A stretch of 64,000 nt of DNA from Notospermus geniculatus (lineage: Eukaryota; Nemertea; Pilidiophora; Heteronemertea; Lineidae), in the NCBI GenBank assembly GCA_002633025.1, contig NMRB01000075.1, positions 309,527-373,526 of the forward strand. Direction: 5' to 3'. Position 1 is the first letter of the stretch, and each line of letters opens with the position of its first letter. This document shows positions 12,001-22,857 of the stretch, piece after piece. The notes beneath the pieces are model-generated. The model did no database searches. It saw only the letters and a list, made by a program, of their open reading frames with translations, and was not told where the DNA came from. The position numbers and the translations under genes are program-made.

Positions 12001-12982
12001 CTAGTCAGGGTGGAAAAGTGAGTACAATGATTTTGAATACATGTACTCTCAAAAACATTGTGATTGTTGATTAATCTTATACTCAGAATCATATCCAGTG
12101 GTTTCTGCTAAAATAATCAACCACTGGCATGGTCACGAAAATTGGCTGCAAATACAAGGACTAACACTAATGGTGCATTGGCCATTATATTTGGTTATAC
12201 ACGTACCGGTACATGTAGGAATCTACCGGTAGTTCTGGTGTGTGTGTGCATTGTTATTGTTACGGTCTTTTCAGACAGGACGCCCCACACCATGGAAGGC
12301 TATCTTAACAAGCCCGCCTGTCTGGGCATTGATCCTGGGCATTGCCTTACCTTCTCTGCAGTATTATACCATGATCACTTGCCTGCCAACATATTTTCAA
12401 GAAGTTCTATCATTTGATATAAATGAGGTAGGCAAACTTACCTGCTTTTCTTTTGCATAAGAACTTACTAAATGATGTAAACTACAGAATAGGTCAATAA
12501 ACATGCTGAATTAAATGATGCATGCTATGTTTTTTTCAACAAATAAAGGCAGCAAACCCCTTCTACAATCAATATTTGGCATCGTCCCCTGAAATTGACA
12601 CTGGACAACCCCTTTCCCTCTTCAGAATGGGTTTTTATCTGCTCTTCCATTTCTTGCCTGTTGGATTATCTCGGTGTTCAGTGGCTACTTGGCTGATTTC
12701 GTGCGGGAACATCAGTTTATGACAACCGTTGCAGTCAGAAAGATCTGGACAACTATTGGTAAGATTCAGATCTACTAGACTAGTAATTTTCATGAAATGC
12801 TGCAATTATTACCCTGGGTCATTTTCAAAAATCAAGCTGCTGCCAAAGAGATAAATAACAATAATAGAAAAAAATATTCTAAGTTAAAGTTAGTAAAGCA
12901 GATAGCACACATACAAATTAATGTAATGAGATCATCTCAGGCTGTGGTTTTTGACAGGTGCCAAAAATCACAGAGTTGCAAG
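9067..12982 (+). repeat. Duplicated block, copy B
   Basis: Second copy of 4946-8945. Unlike copy A it continues past intron 7 into exons 8-10, so this copy belongs to the intact gene. Confidence 0.9.
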
Positions 12983-15190
12983 TATTGGTGAGCAGAGAAT
13001 GCTAGCCATACCGCAGTGATTTCATGATTCCTGCAATCCATGGTGCAGCCTTGACTGCAGGAGTCAAAAATAATTCGTTGCTTGCTGACGTTGTTTGGAA
13101 CTGATGCCAGCGAATAATGTGCCAGTCAAAAACTATAGCCCGCAAAGGCAGTTGCAGCCAGCTTTAGTGAAAACTGTTTTTCATTTTGGTCATCTGTATT
13201 TCAGCTCTAGGTTTCTCAAGCGTACTCCTTGTTGTGGTTGGTTATGTTGGCTGTGATGCAGTAGCTGCGACTGCCCTCATGACTGCATCGCTTGGGTTCG
13301 GGGGATTCTTGTGTGGAGGACGAGAAGTGAACCTATTGGATATTGCTCCATATTATGCAGGTGAGCTTTATACATGTAATAGCAGAAGTCAGTTATGATA
13401 CCGACTTGTGCAGTGTTACCGTACCGGTACAGCAGGTTGGCAAGCAGTTGTAGACTTCTGAAAAAATACAATGTAGTCAAGAAATATACACATGCTTTTA
13501 GAATGGATATGTGAACATCTTGTGGTCTTGGATGCCCTGTTGCTGCTCAGGCTGCCTGCACAACTTACCTGTCACCCATCCCTTCCTGTTCTTTTAGGAT
13601 CAATTTATGGCATAATAAACATGGCTTCTACTATTCCTGGTTTTATTGCTCCATCTTTGGTTGGCTATTTAACGGAGGACAAGGTAAGTTTGCAGTTTGA
13701 TCGCATGTGATCTGAAATTCCATTGAGGAAACTAGGGGGCCTACAGAAAAACCCCAAGAATCAAACTGACTTATTNCCATTTATACACCTGGGTGGAGAG
13801 AGGCCAGTAAGGCAAAGAGACCTGCCCAAAGTCTCACGCCAGCAGCGGGATTCGAACCCGGGATCCTCTGACCGCTAGTCGGAGGCCCGAACCACTACAC
13901 CACCGTGGCTCCTTAAAGTATTGGTGAGCAGAGAATGCTAGCCATACCGCAGTGATTTCATGATTCCTGCAATCCATGGTGCAGCCTTGACTGCAGGATT
14001 CAAAAATAATTCGTTGCTTGCTGACGTTGTTTGGAACTGATGCCAGCGAATAATGTGCCAGTCAAAAACCATAGCCCGCAAAGGCAGTTGCAGCCAGCTT
14101 TAGTGAAAACTGTTTTTCATTTTGGTCATCTGTATTTCAGCTCTAGGTTTCTCAAGCGTACTCCTTGTTGTGGTTGGTTATGTTGGCTGTGATGCAGTAG
14201 CTGCGACTGCCCTCATGACTGCATCGCTTGGGTTTGGGGGATTCTTGTGTGGAGGACGAGAAGTGAACCTCTTGGATATTGCTCCATATTATGCAGGTGA
14301 GCTTTATACATGTAATAGCACAAGTCAGTTATGATACCGACTTGTGCAGTGTTACCGTACCGGTACAGCAGGTTGGCAAGCAGTTGTAGACTACTGAAAA
14401 AATAGTCAAGAAATATACACATGCTTTTAGAATGGATATGTGAACATCTTGTGGTCTTGGATGCCCTGTTGCTGCTGAGGCTGCCTGCACAACTTACCTG
14501 TCACCCATCCCTTCCTGTTCTTTTAGGATCAATTTATGGCATAATAAACATGGCTTCTACTATTCCTGGTTTTATTGCTCCATCTTTGGTTGGCTATTTA
14601 ACGGAGGACAAGGTAAGTTTGCAGTTTGATCGCATGTGATCTGAAATTCCATTGAGGAAACTAGGGGGCCTACAGAAAAACCCCAAGAATCAAACTGACT
14701 TATTCTGTTGGACAAAAACATTCCAATGTAACTTCATAATGGATTAATGAATGTAGAAACAATTATATTCATCATCTAATTGGGGATCGTCACAATAACA
14801 ACTCTTCCTCCAGCAGTACACCGTAATGTTAACAAACACATTGTAAACTTTCCAACTTGAAATTAACTAACAAACTGCCGGTACATGCATTTGCTGAGGA
14901 CAACAAAACATATTTCTCACAATACTTCTGCAGATTTTCATTGAGTGCATTTACAACATTCTCTCTCATTTCTTTAGCAAACCATTGGCCAATGGTTGAA
15001 GGTTTTCTACATCAGTTCAGGCTTAAGTTTACTGGGTTGCCTTATTTATCTCTTTATGGGACGTGGAGTTCGGCAAACATGGGATATGCAACCAGCCACA
15101 GTGGAGGACTCTGAAGACCGGTCAGACTTGGCACGCCCTGAGGACCAAGAACCACTTATTACCCCAATTAATTCATGTCAAGACAGTTAA
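9096..15190 (+). CDS. Sialin-like SLC17 transporter, copy B, complete
   Basis: Exons are 9096-9258, 10283-10488, 10877-11110, 11441-11624, 11890-12017, 12275-12427 and 12626-12758, then exon 8 (13205-13360 or 14141-14296), exon 9 (13598-13683 or 14527-14612) and exon 10 (14978-15190). Phases agree for either exon 8-9 pair. Using both in series would break the frame. The protein has about 12 predicted membrane helices. The C-terminal half shows VGYVGCDAVAATALMTASLG, INMASTIPGFIAPSLVGYL and GQWLKVFYISSGLSLLG, matching sialin's DIAPSYAGI...ATIPGMVGP order. The tail contains D-Q-E-P-L-I, an acidic dileucine signal that fits lysosomal sorting. Exon 1 is two codons longer than in copy A (an extra HS pair). 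Sialin-like identity is firm; the substrate is not. Confidence 0.88.
9371..9611. repeat. Fold-back insertion in copy B intron 1
   Basis: Arms starting ACGGGCCCTGGCTTGGAGAG and including TCAGAAGAGAATGTCAAGCA are repeated in inverted orientation near 9550-9611. Copy A lacks it at the equivalent site (about 5205). ATCCAT-like flanks on both sides suggest a target duplication, but the exact boundary is unclear. Confidence 0.65.
12980..13775 (+). repeat. Exon 8-9 block, first copy
   Basis: This block repeats at about 13918-14705 with only scattered base changes; in exon 8 I see only synonymous changes. It ends at the N at 13776. The second copy continues directly into exon 10. Confidence 0.88.
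13777..13912 (-). mobile_element. tRNA-derived SINE between the exon 8-9 copies
   Basis: On the minus strand it starts GGAGCCACGGTGGTGTAGTG and contains the B-box GGTTCGAATCC, the internal RNA polymerase III promoter arrangement of a tRNA head. A non-tRNA body follows, ending CCCAGGTGTATAAATGG. It lies directly against the N at 13776, so its far end may be cut. Confidence 0.8.
13918..14705 (+). repeat. Exon 8-9 block, second copy
   Basis: This copy contains exons 8' (14141-14296) and 9' (14527-14612) of the sialin-like gene and runs on into the unique intron before exon 10. Coding differences from the first copy are silent where checked, for example GGGTTC/GGGTTT and CTATTG/CTCTTG. Confidence 0.88.
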
Positions 15191-16060
15191 GCACAGTTTT
15201 GTATTTTGCGGATAGAACCTGTTAGTGTGCACTCACATTTTGAAGGTTTAATCTGGTTGTTCTGCTGAAGCTGTCACAGTTTTGGAGTGCTGATTAGTGG
15301 TTTCTCAAGTGGAGCAGCATCTTTATCAGTGCTTTGACCCCCTTCCCTAATTCTTTCATAATAGTATTTTCTTTTGATTCATATTTTGCGCAGTGTAAAA
15401 ACGTTTTGCAATTATAAATCCTACTTTGATAAAGTTCATTTTTGGGAGTGGTTTTATTCTATTAGTATTGTATTAATTATTTAAAAAACGTCTGTGATAT
15501 ACCATAAGGTAGTGAAACCATGTAACAAACAAGTACAGTATTCACTACGAAACATGTACTTTTGATAGTTGGTGAAAGTTTATGGAACATATTTTTGATA
15601 GTGAAAATTCCATTCCAGAGGATATATTCTGTTATAAAGGAACCATGACGATAACAATACATGAACATGTATTATGTTATATAAAACAACTGTTGTGGTA
15701 CATTATTATTCATGTGATAAAAATTCCAGTAATAAATGTCGAATTATGCATATGATGTTGTGGTCTTCCTCTGACTGGACATCCCTATATGACCATAGAA
15801 ACACAGTGCTCCTTCACTTTTACATGTCACTCGCTTGTCAGCTGCGTCTGGATTAAGGTTTATGTAAAGAGTGACTCGAAATCTCTAATTTTTTACACAA
15901 AAAATCTGGCTAACTGCACACTAAATTTGGAAGACAAGGCTTGGGTGCCCTATAGGGAGCCGTCAAGGAGGTGCTCCGAGCCTCATTTTCTCCATTTAGT
16001 GCGCAGTTAGTCAGATTTTTTGCGTCAAAAATTCGAGATTTCGAGTCACTTTACATAACC
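15191..16060 (+). other. 3' flank and probable 3' UTR of the sialin-like gene
   Basis: No further coding sequence follows the TAA. The part from about 15619 to 16060 recurs at 35567-36010, so the downstream flank is duplicated together with a beta-like gene copy. Confidence 0.6.
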
Positions 16061-16065
16061 CTTAA

Positions 16066-16378
16066 AGCAGACCTGAAACGGATGCTAATTCGCATTAAAC
16101 CTATTGGAATAAATCAAGTTGATATAAAAACATCAAAAACGTCACTAATTTCAATTTTTTCCGCGTTACTCCGAAGATATAACGTTGTTTTATCGCAGCT
16201 GGGCGACCGCCCGTTTTTCCCGCCGCTGTTCATACGTGATTATAATTTCGGCTGCTAGGGCTAGCTTGTGACGTCNTATGTCATATCAGAAAGGCCGTGT
16301 TAATTTGAACATGGTGCTGTTGTGACTCCGAAAAAGTATTTATTAAGCGAGGAAAGCATTTGGGGTTTCGGGTCCGCT
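16066..16378. mobile_element. TTAA-target MITE downstream of the sialin-like gene
   Basis: The element is 313 bases with ends AGCAGACCTGAAAC and GTTTCGGGTCCGCT, flanked by TTAA at 16062-16065 and 16379-16382. The empty site is present near 36020, where CCCTTAAGCCTCG is uninterrupted. TTAA duplication is the hallmark of piggyBac-type integration. An N lies inside at 16276. No transposase is encoded. Confidence 0.85.
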
Positions 16379-16531
16379 TTAAGCCTCGTCTGATGTTTGA
16401 TCACAATTCTTCTCTTGCTTCACGAAGAAAGTCAATGTTTTGCGTTTTTGTACCAGTTTCATGCACCTCCTACTGATACAGGACTATTTCAAACATGTTC
16501 CAAGACTGATACAGCTCTCCAAATACACCTA

Positions 16532-19500
16532 TCATTCGATGAGTAATTCAAAATTGGTTCGTCCAACCTCGCCGCCGGCATCAGACGCAATGCATTCCAC
16601 GAACACAATAATAGATTGCCCCGGATTCACGAATTTCACGGCCACGAGTGGTGACATCCAATTCCTTTGGTTGTCGAAAGGATAGTAGACTGATGGAAAC
16701 GTATTTGATGGGAAGTACCGAATCGGTCCGATATTGTCCTTGTCTGGAGGATACTGGAAAAGATGATTCGTAACATGATTGATATAAAGAGTGTATGAAG
16801 ATTTATGGGGCCTTACTCCTTCGCTTCGAGCCAGGTAGGTAGGCCTACCTACAAAGGAAGCCCCGATAAGATAAAAAATGGTCGTAAAAGTGTCATTTCT
16901 GGATACAAGGAGATATCACCCATTGTGCGAATTGGTCATCCTGAGCTGAAGGGTTGTCAATCTTGCTCCCTTCGCCATGTAGGCCTATGCGGTAACGAAG
17001 CGGGAGCGAGCAATAGAACGTGATATGTCTCAGGTTGAGATCTGATAGTTGTCCTACCTTGCCATGACATTCGACGGTGACCCCGGTCGTCCGGTTCTTT
17101 GGTTGCCAACCGGGAAGCTGAAAACGGAACGAAAATTCCCTTAGCACTGAATGAAATAACTTTTTTCAAAATCGCAAATACATGTACCGCGGGTAGGTCA
17201 TTTTTAAAATTTTACATTGCATTATAATACGCACAACAAAATATCATTCATCCAATACCCTGTACCAATTTATCATCATTCATCTACTTAAGTGTGACAC
17301 TTATCCTTTGTTCAACACAAAAGATAAGTATCACTAGACTTGGGTACCGTAGTATTTGTATTTGTATTTCATTTTTCCGTCAGGGCCGACGCTATAGCAT
17401 TATTGGCCCTGGTAAGTACGGAGGAGGCCATCACAAGCTACTCATGTTCCTCACTTGGATGGGGTATTTTACTTGCCCTTGCAAAGACACAAGGTACAAG
17501 GCGCCACGGCTTACTGTCCCATGCGACGGACGTGAAGAGCCGGGAATGAAATCCCATGATATGGCCCGGGCTGGATTCGAACCCGGGACCTGTCGCTTGC
17601 TAAGCGGACGTGATAACCACTAGGCTATCAGGCTCCTCAGGTACCGTAGTTTTACGAATATTATGGGCCTTGGACTTTTCACTGAACAACATACCTGAGC
17701 AGCACCAAACCGTGTTGTTTAGATGTTGAAAACAAACGTTTCTCCTGTAGGGCCTACACACTAATCAACATTGTCCAACATGGTGTTGTGATCCGAATGT
17801 TGTAAAAATGTTGCTGAATATGTCTGTGTACTGTACACAGAATTGTCACGGTCCTCGCTTGAGGAACAATTTACCAACATGGATTACGAGCCAAAGTGAT
17901 CAATACCTTCCCAAGCTGCAGTAAAACGCACGGCTCCGCCCTGCGATATCCGAACGATTGCGTTGCAATGCAAGGATCGAGCAGGCGCCTGAACTCAAAT
18001 CTGCACACACTCTGAGGGTCGCGACGCTTCTCCACGTTGTCACAATCCACGACGTTACTTAAATCACTACTCGACGAAGTATAGCTGTAATCTGAAATAT
18101 CGGTACACATTTGTTCATGATCTCTAATCTCTAGTACACTAAAGATGCAAGAAAAAAACTCAAACGGTGCTATTTGAACTCAATTTTCGCTGATAACATA
18201 CCGGTAATCCTTTTGTTTTGTTAACGCTGTAAATTTTGCATGTAGGCGTACCGCGGTGGAAATAATTTACTCCACGCGGTGGAAAAGCCTCCGTGGTGGT
18301 AAGTATGATATAAAAAGGCAATTTCCAGAGTGTTTGCGAATTTTCGACCCCAACCGGGGTCTTCTCCAGGCTGGAACTTTACAATCCGAAACTCTAGAAC
18401 AGACTGGTGGTAAGTACATGTGGTGGTAAGTACATGTGGTGGTAAGTACATGTACATGTAATAATTTACTCCGCGGTGGAAATTCAGAAAAACGCGAATT
18501 CCAACAAAAAATAGTGAGAAAAATAACGATGATACTTTCGAACCACCGTATCATCCTGAAGAAGTCGCCTCATTAGCATACCGCTACCAAATTCGCACAC
18601 ACGGCGAAACCACCCCCAACAACTAGACGTCAACGTAAGTCGTAAGCTGATCCATCGCTTATTTCAGTTATCCAACGGAAACCATGTTGCCACAGAGATT
18701 CAGAAGTCAGTAAAACCAATGAAGACCGCCACCTGTGAGGTGGTGGCGGTCTTAATTAAACTTGGCAATGATAGCGGGTATTGGAATTTCCTGCGGCCCG
18801 TATTGTTCTTCTGTCAGATTCCGAGGTTTCGCAAATCTGACGAAACGCGAAGTACCAAATACGAAACTCAATTTCATTTCCAGGACCTGGCCCCGTATTC
18901 ATAAAACTACATGTACTTAAGTCTCAGTATGACACTTATCCTTTGTTCACCACAAAAGATAAGTATCATACTTTGACTTAAGTATGTTTATGAATACGGG
19001 GCCTGATGTATATTTCTGGAGATGGTTGGTATCACAAATGTCCCTGCCGCCAGTGCGTCTTTTAACATATCAATGTGAGGTCGAGAAGAGTTATGGCATC
19101 TTTATAAATTACCACTTCGTAGCTACGAAGTGGAAACGAAAGATGAATTTCAAAGTTTAATTTACACCTACATGTAACTCTATCGGTCCATGGAAGTATT
19201 GTATAAAACTTCCATGGTCGGTCTATTAACGTCATACGCTAAAAGATGCTCTGGCAACAGACGATACTAGTATTTGTGGTGCCAACCATCTCCTATACGT
19301 TATAATAATTAAGCCCAATTTCGTATTTCATGCTTCGTGTTTCGTCATATTTGCGAAACCTCCCTATTAGTGAGGTTTCGCAAATCTGACGAAACACGAA
19401 GTACGAAATACGAAATTGGACTCCGATTCCATGACATAATGTATTTCAGGAGATGGTTGGTACCACAAATATCGCCTACCTCAAGAGCGTCTTCTCGCGT

Positions 19501-21713
19501 ATGACGTAAGACCGATTAGAGTTACGGTGTATATTAAACTTTGAAATTTATCTTTCGTTTCCAATTCGTACCTACAAAGTATAAATTTAGAAATTCAAGG
19601 TGCACCATAATTCTCTTGGTCTTACATGATATGCTAAAAGACGCATTGGCAGCAGGGACATTTGTGATAGCAACCATCTACAGAAATACATTAGGTCCTG
19701 GAAATGAAGTTGAGTTTCGTATTTCGTACTTCGTGTTTCGTCAGATTTGCGAAACCTCCCTATTATCAATCATAACGAACACTGTTATGGAACAACAAAG
19801 AGTTGTTTGCAAAAAGGTTCGTCCTATACTGTTGGGAGATCTCGGGACCGACCAGATACAAAGTGCGTAGCGTAATTACTGCTATCCACTCATTCCCAGT
19901 AAATAAGTGAACTTGTGGAAAAGACCCAATCATATGCAAATTTCTGTCGTCATATGCGTCCGCGTATAGCCAATCAAATCGCGGCCAATTACCAAGCGCC
20001 TGGAGAGCAACGACAATGGCAACACCCCAAACAGCCCCCCAACAAAAAACGTTGCTGCGATATCAGAGGCGGTTGTTTTGGGAGGAAGAACAGTGTGCGT
20101 GTGTAACGGGTCATCTCTGGAAGTATTGCATCTCTAGAATTTTGGACTGCAACTCTGGAGTTGCAATTGTGGAACGTCGGTTTTAATTGAAACACGAGGC
20201 GGCGCTGATGATCATGACATGTACAGTTCCTTTGGAAGTGTCATGCCAGCACGTGTAACTTTTCACACGCACGCAGTTTAACCAACACAATTTGTTTCTT
20301 CTATTTGTCCTACCCCTCTCTTTTGGGGGAAGGGTACTCCAGTAATGAGCAGCAAGGGCCGTATGCATAAAACATCTTAAGTGTAAAATTTCCCTTATCT
20401 TTTGTTTGGAACATAGTTTAAGGGAAATTTTATACTTAAGATGTTTTGTGCATGCGGCCCCTGGTAATCAACCGTTCAGGCTGTAACGGAATGTATGACG
20501 CATTCTTGCGGACAGTGTGACATGTAGATGTAATGATGTATCGTGAATGGTATCAATGCTCCCTTGAGCAACCTGTTTTCCTGGAGTTTGTCGTGGTATG
20601 AAACTCTCGCTCCTCAGGTGATATCCGCGAGACGGTTTCTGCAGACGTCAGCTGCATCATTGTGTATTCAGGTTGCTTACCTAATACTTGATAGCTGTAC
20701 AGTACATGTAAATTCCGGAGTCGACATGACGCTACACATGTGACATCTTTTAGACACTTGTATAACTAGTTACTTCCATAGTTGCAATTCCAGAGTTGCA
20801 ACAGCACTTCCAGAGTTGCAACAATTCCAGAGTTGCACCGTAACATGCGTGCGATGAGACTGAAGGTGGAAATAAATTGAATATAGTGACGGAGAATGAC
20901 TCAAATGATAACCTTATGACAGGATGACTGGAGCCAAGTATTAGTGTCTTACCGTTTTCAGTTTCCTCGAGTATTTCGAGGAGTTTCTTATTATTGCGTA
21001 CGTCCAAACCAGCGATATAGCGTATGAAACTATCCGGGTGGAAATTTGGACTCGGCCGTGGGATAAAATCAAGACCTGAAACGACACAGGAACTGTACCG
21101 AGTGACGCTTATAGGCCTCCGTGCCCGGTTGAAACGTGTTTTTCTGCTGCTGCACCGGACGGGCGCGGATCCAGAGTGAGGGGGCACCCCGGGCGCGCGC
21201 CTCCCCTTTTGGCCAACAAATCTATAAAATCGACCGTGAAATTCTGCGCAAATTTCAGTGTTCCTAGCACAGGGCGCCCCCTCTTTTCCCAAATCTTGGA
21301 TCCGCCGCTGCCGGATTACCTCAAACTTGACCCGCACGTTCCCAAACTAGACCTTTTGTACATTTTTGAAAAAATGCAGCTACCTTGCTCAAATCATGAA
21401 ATCCGGACCACAAAGATGCACAGCCTTCATGCATTTTGAAGCGGAGAAGTGCAATCGCGTGTTCAACACAAAGAAATCCCACCCCGTTGTACTCTGTAAA
21501 TTTTTGTACATGTAATTTGCCAAAAACGAGAACGTCACCACGACCGATGAGGTCATTCTGAGCTTTTCTAATATTCTCAAGATGACCGAGGTAGTCCCTT
21601 GGAAAACAATATACATGTGTTCACTCACCCGGGGCGTCTCGCCCTGCAGCAACCAGGCAAACGACTCCGAACAGCATCAGTATACAGGTAAATGGAAGAG
21701 TTACCGACGCCAT
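16532..21713 (-). CDS. Na+/K+-ATPase beta-like ectodomain protein, copy 1
   Basis: Five exons on the minus strand: 21629-21713, 20953-21075, 17907-18091, 17058-17117 and 16532-16753. The phases agree and sum to 224 residues (human ATP1B1 has 303). Order: hydrophobic leader MASVTLPFTCILMLFGVVCL-VAAG, the RDAPGLDFIPRPSP linker (human APPGLTQIP), an acidic segment, DC..SVCRFEF, DPC..FGYRRAEPC, LPGWQPKNRTTGVTVECHGK, RYFPSNTFPSVYYPF, PLVAVKFV and FVECIAS. All six cysteines of the three beta-subunit disulfides are present, with an NRT glycosylation site. Normal beta subunits are type II membrane proteins with a cytoplasmic tail; here the start at 21713 leaves only a leader that resembles a signal peptide. 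The frame stays open further upstream (an ATG at 21848), so a longer N-terminus is not excluded for this copy. Confidence 0.85.
17354..17639 (-). mobile_element. Full-length tRNA-derived SINE with target duplication
   Basis: On the minus strand the head contains TAGCCTAGTGGTTATCACG (A-box region) and GGTTCGAATCC (B-box), and the tail ends in AAATAC repeats. It is flanked by an 11-base direct repeat, GGTACCGTAGT, at 17343-17353 and 17640-17650. The corresponding places in the other gene copies (about 23655 and 36972) have no SINE. It lies in the region upstream of exon 4 of beta-like copy 1. Confidence 0.88.
18250..18480. repeat. GGTGGTAAGTACATGT tandem repeat with interspersed repeat
   Basis: GTGGTGGTAAGTACAT is repeated about three times near 18410-18450, between two versions of ACTCCGCGGTGGAAA. 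The stretch AATTTTCGACCCCAACCGGG near 18340 recurs near 43378 and 46470, marking a dispersed repeat. Confidence 0.55.
18816..19765. repeat. Large composite inverted repeat in beta-like copy 1 intron 2
   Basis: The left end (GAGGTTTCGCAAATCTGACG onward) is repeated in inverted orientation at the right end near 19715-19765. Further paired blocks follow inward: GGAGATGGTTGGTA..CACAAAT, AAACGAAAGATGAATTTC and others. Inside are a second, tighter hairpin at about 19314-19420 built from the same GAAACACGAAGTACGAAA sequence, and a separate palindromic MITE at 18889-19003. Confidence 0.7.
18889..19003. repeat. Palindromic MITE of the TACTTAAGTC family
   Basis: Ends GGCCCCGTATTCATAAA and TTTATGAATACGGGGCC enclose arms with ACTTAAGTC and GACACTTATC around CTTTTGTG. 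The same design recurs six times at 59.0-60.8 kb. Confidence 0.8.
20356..20460. repeat. Palindromic MITE, GGGCCGTATGCATAAAAC type
   Basis: A hairpin whose arms carry ATCTTAAGTGTAAAATTTCC on one side and its complement on the other. It resembles the element at 60232-60343. Confidence 0.8.
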
Positions 21714-22010
21714 GATAGGATTACGAACGCTGCACTCACTACAACTGGTCACGTACTTGTGGGACACAGCTGCTGCAGCAATATTGTCACTGATCGATTT
21801 TTCACTTCTATTTAATTCAGTTGGTTTTTTGTTTGTCGCTCTCTTCACTAGTTATTTAGGTCAGGAAATGCTAATTGTACGCCGGGCATTGAGGCTCATT
21901 ATAAAGCGTGATTCATTGCCACACGGATTCGAAACGTACACTCATGGCAAAAGTAAATGGTCAGCAGTTTTTCTTGAATATCTCCAAACCAATGCAATGT
22001 AGGAGACTGA

Positions 22011-22128
22011 GGCCCGTACTTTAGAATGCTCCTCTACGTAAAGGAGTTCCTCAAGGCTATTGTTCTCCTGTTGACAACAACAGCCTTGAGGAACTCCTTT
22101 ACGTAAGGAGCATTCTAAAATACGGGTC
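22011..22128. repeat. Long hairpin with GCCTTGAGGAACTCCTTTAC arms
   Basis: The arms of about 50 bases match almost perfectly around the loop near 22070. The ends are GCCCGTACTTTAGAATGCTCC and its inverse GGAGCATTCTAAAATACGGG. Confidence 0.8.
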
Positions 22129-22857
22129 TAACAGCAAATTTTCCTGGTTACATGATGATATCAAAGCCCAGAAAATCTGGTGAAATCCACCTTTGACAGA
22201 AGAAATTTTGTGAAGTCATGTTTTTCCCTACTTTCTTATTTGCAGGTTTTCACTGAAAATGTTTATAGAAGTGTGTTCCTCTCATCGAGAGCTTTCATAT
22301 CATATCTTAAATTTTCAATTATTTTAATAATTAGGGCCTAGAAAGGTAGTTTTAGGCCACTTTTATCTAAATTATTCTGCACATGCCAGACACACCTTTG
22401 AAACGGCCCTCTCCGGCCTCTTGCGATGAGCTGTTGCAATATTCATTGGGCCGTTTCATAAGTTGTTGGTAGTGGAACACAAGTACGTGGTGTTGACATA
22501 CATGTAGCTTTACAAAACGCCAATTTCTCAAAAACTAATTAACGACCGATTTTGACAGTAACTTGCTAAATCACCTTTATTTTGGCATAACTTCATTCAA
22601 GCCGAGGAATTTGGGTGAAAAATCCAGAAAATTTTTTTTTGGAACTTTTTTTCAATGACAGATTACGCAATGAAGAAGTGAATCTTGTGCAAAAACATTG
22701 ATGCCCAGTTGTAGTCAACAAGATTTCTGACCTTATGCAGAAAACGCATTTAAATTGGTTTGGTGGTTTATGAGATATTTGAGATACATGTACATGTAAT
22801 CGGTGTTGATATTAATATGAACCAGACTGTACATCATCAGCTCTCCAAATACACCTA

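Noticed and set aside
13205-14612. Exons 8-9 and 8'-9' used together in one transcript
   Set aside because: Exon 9 ends in phase 0 but exon 8' needs a phase-1 donor, so serial inclusion would shift the frame.
17535-17636. Possible tRNA gene
   Set aside because: The tRNA-like head is fused to a non-tRNA body with an AAATAC tail and an 11-base target duplication, so it is a SINE. The same reasoning applies to 13777-13912.
20750-21337. A 195-residue minus-strand frame
   Set aside because: Only 20953-21075 is exon 2 of beta-like copy 1. The rest is intron that is not conserved in copy 3.
21899-21908. TATA box for the beta-like copy 1 gene
   Set aside because: TATAAAG reads on the plus strand, opposite to the gene. 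On the minus strand only a weak TATAAT remains, so conservation between copies reflects duplication.
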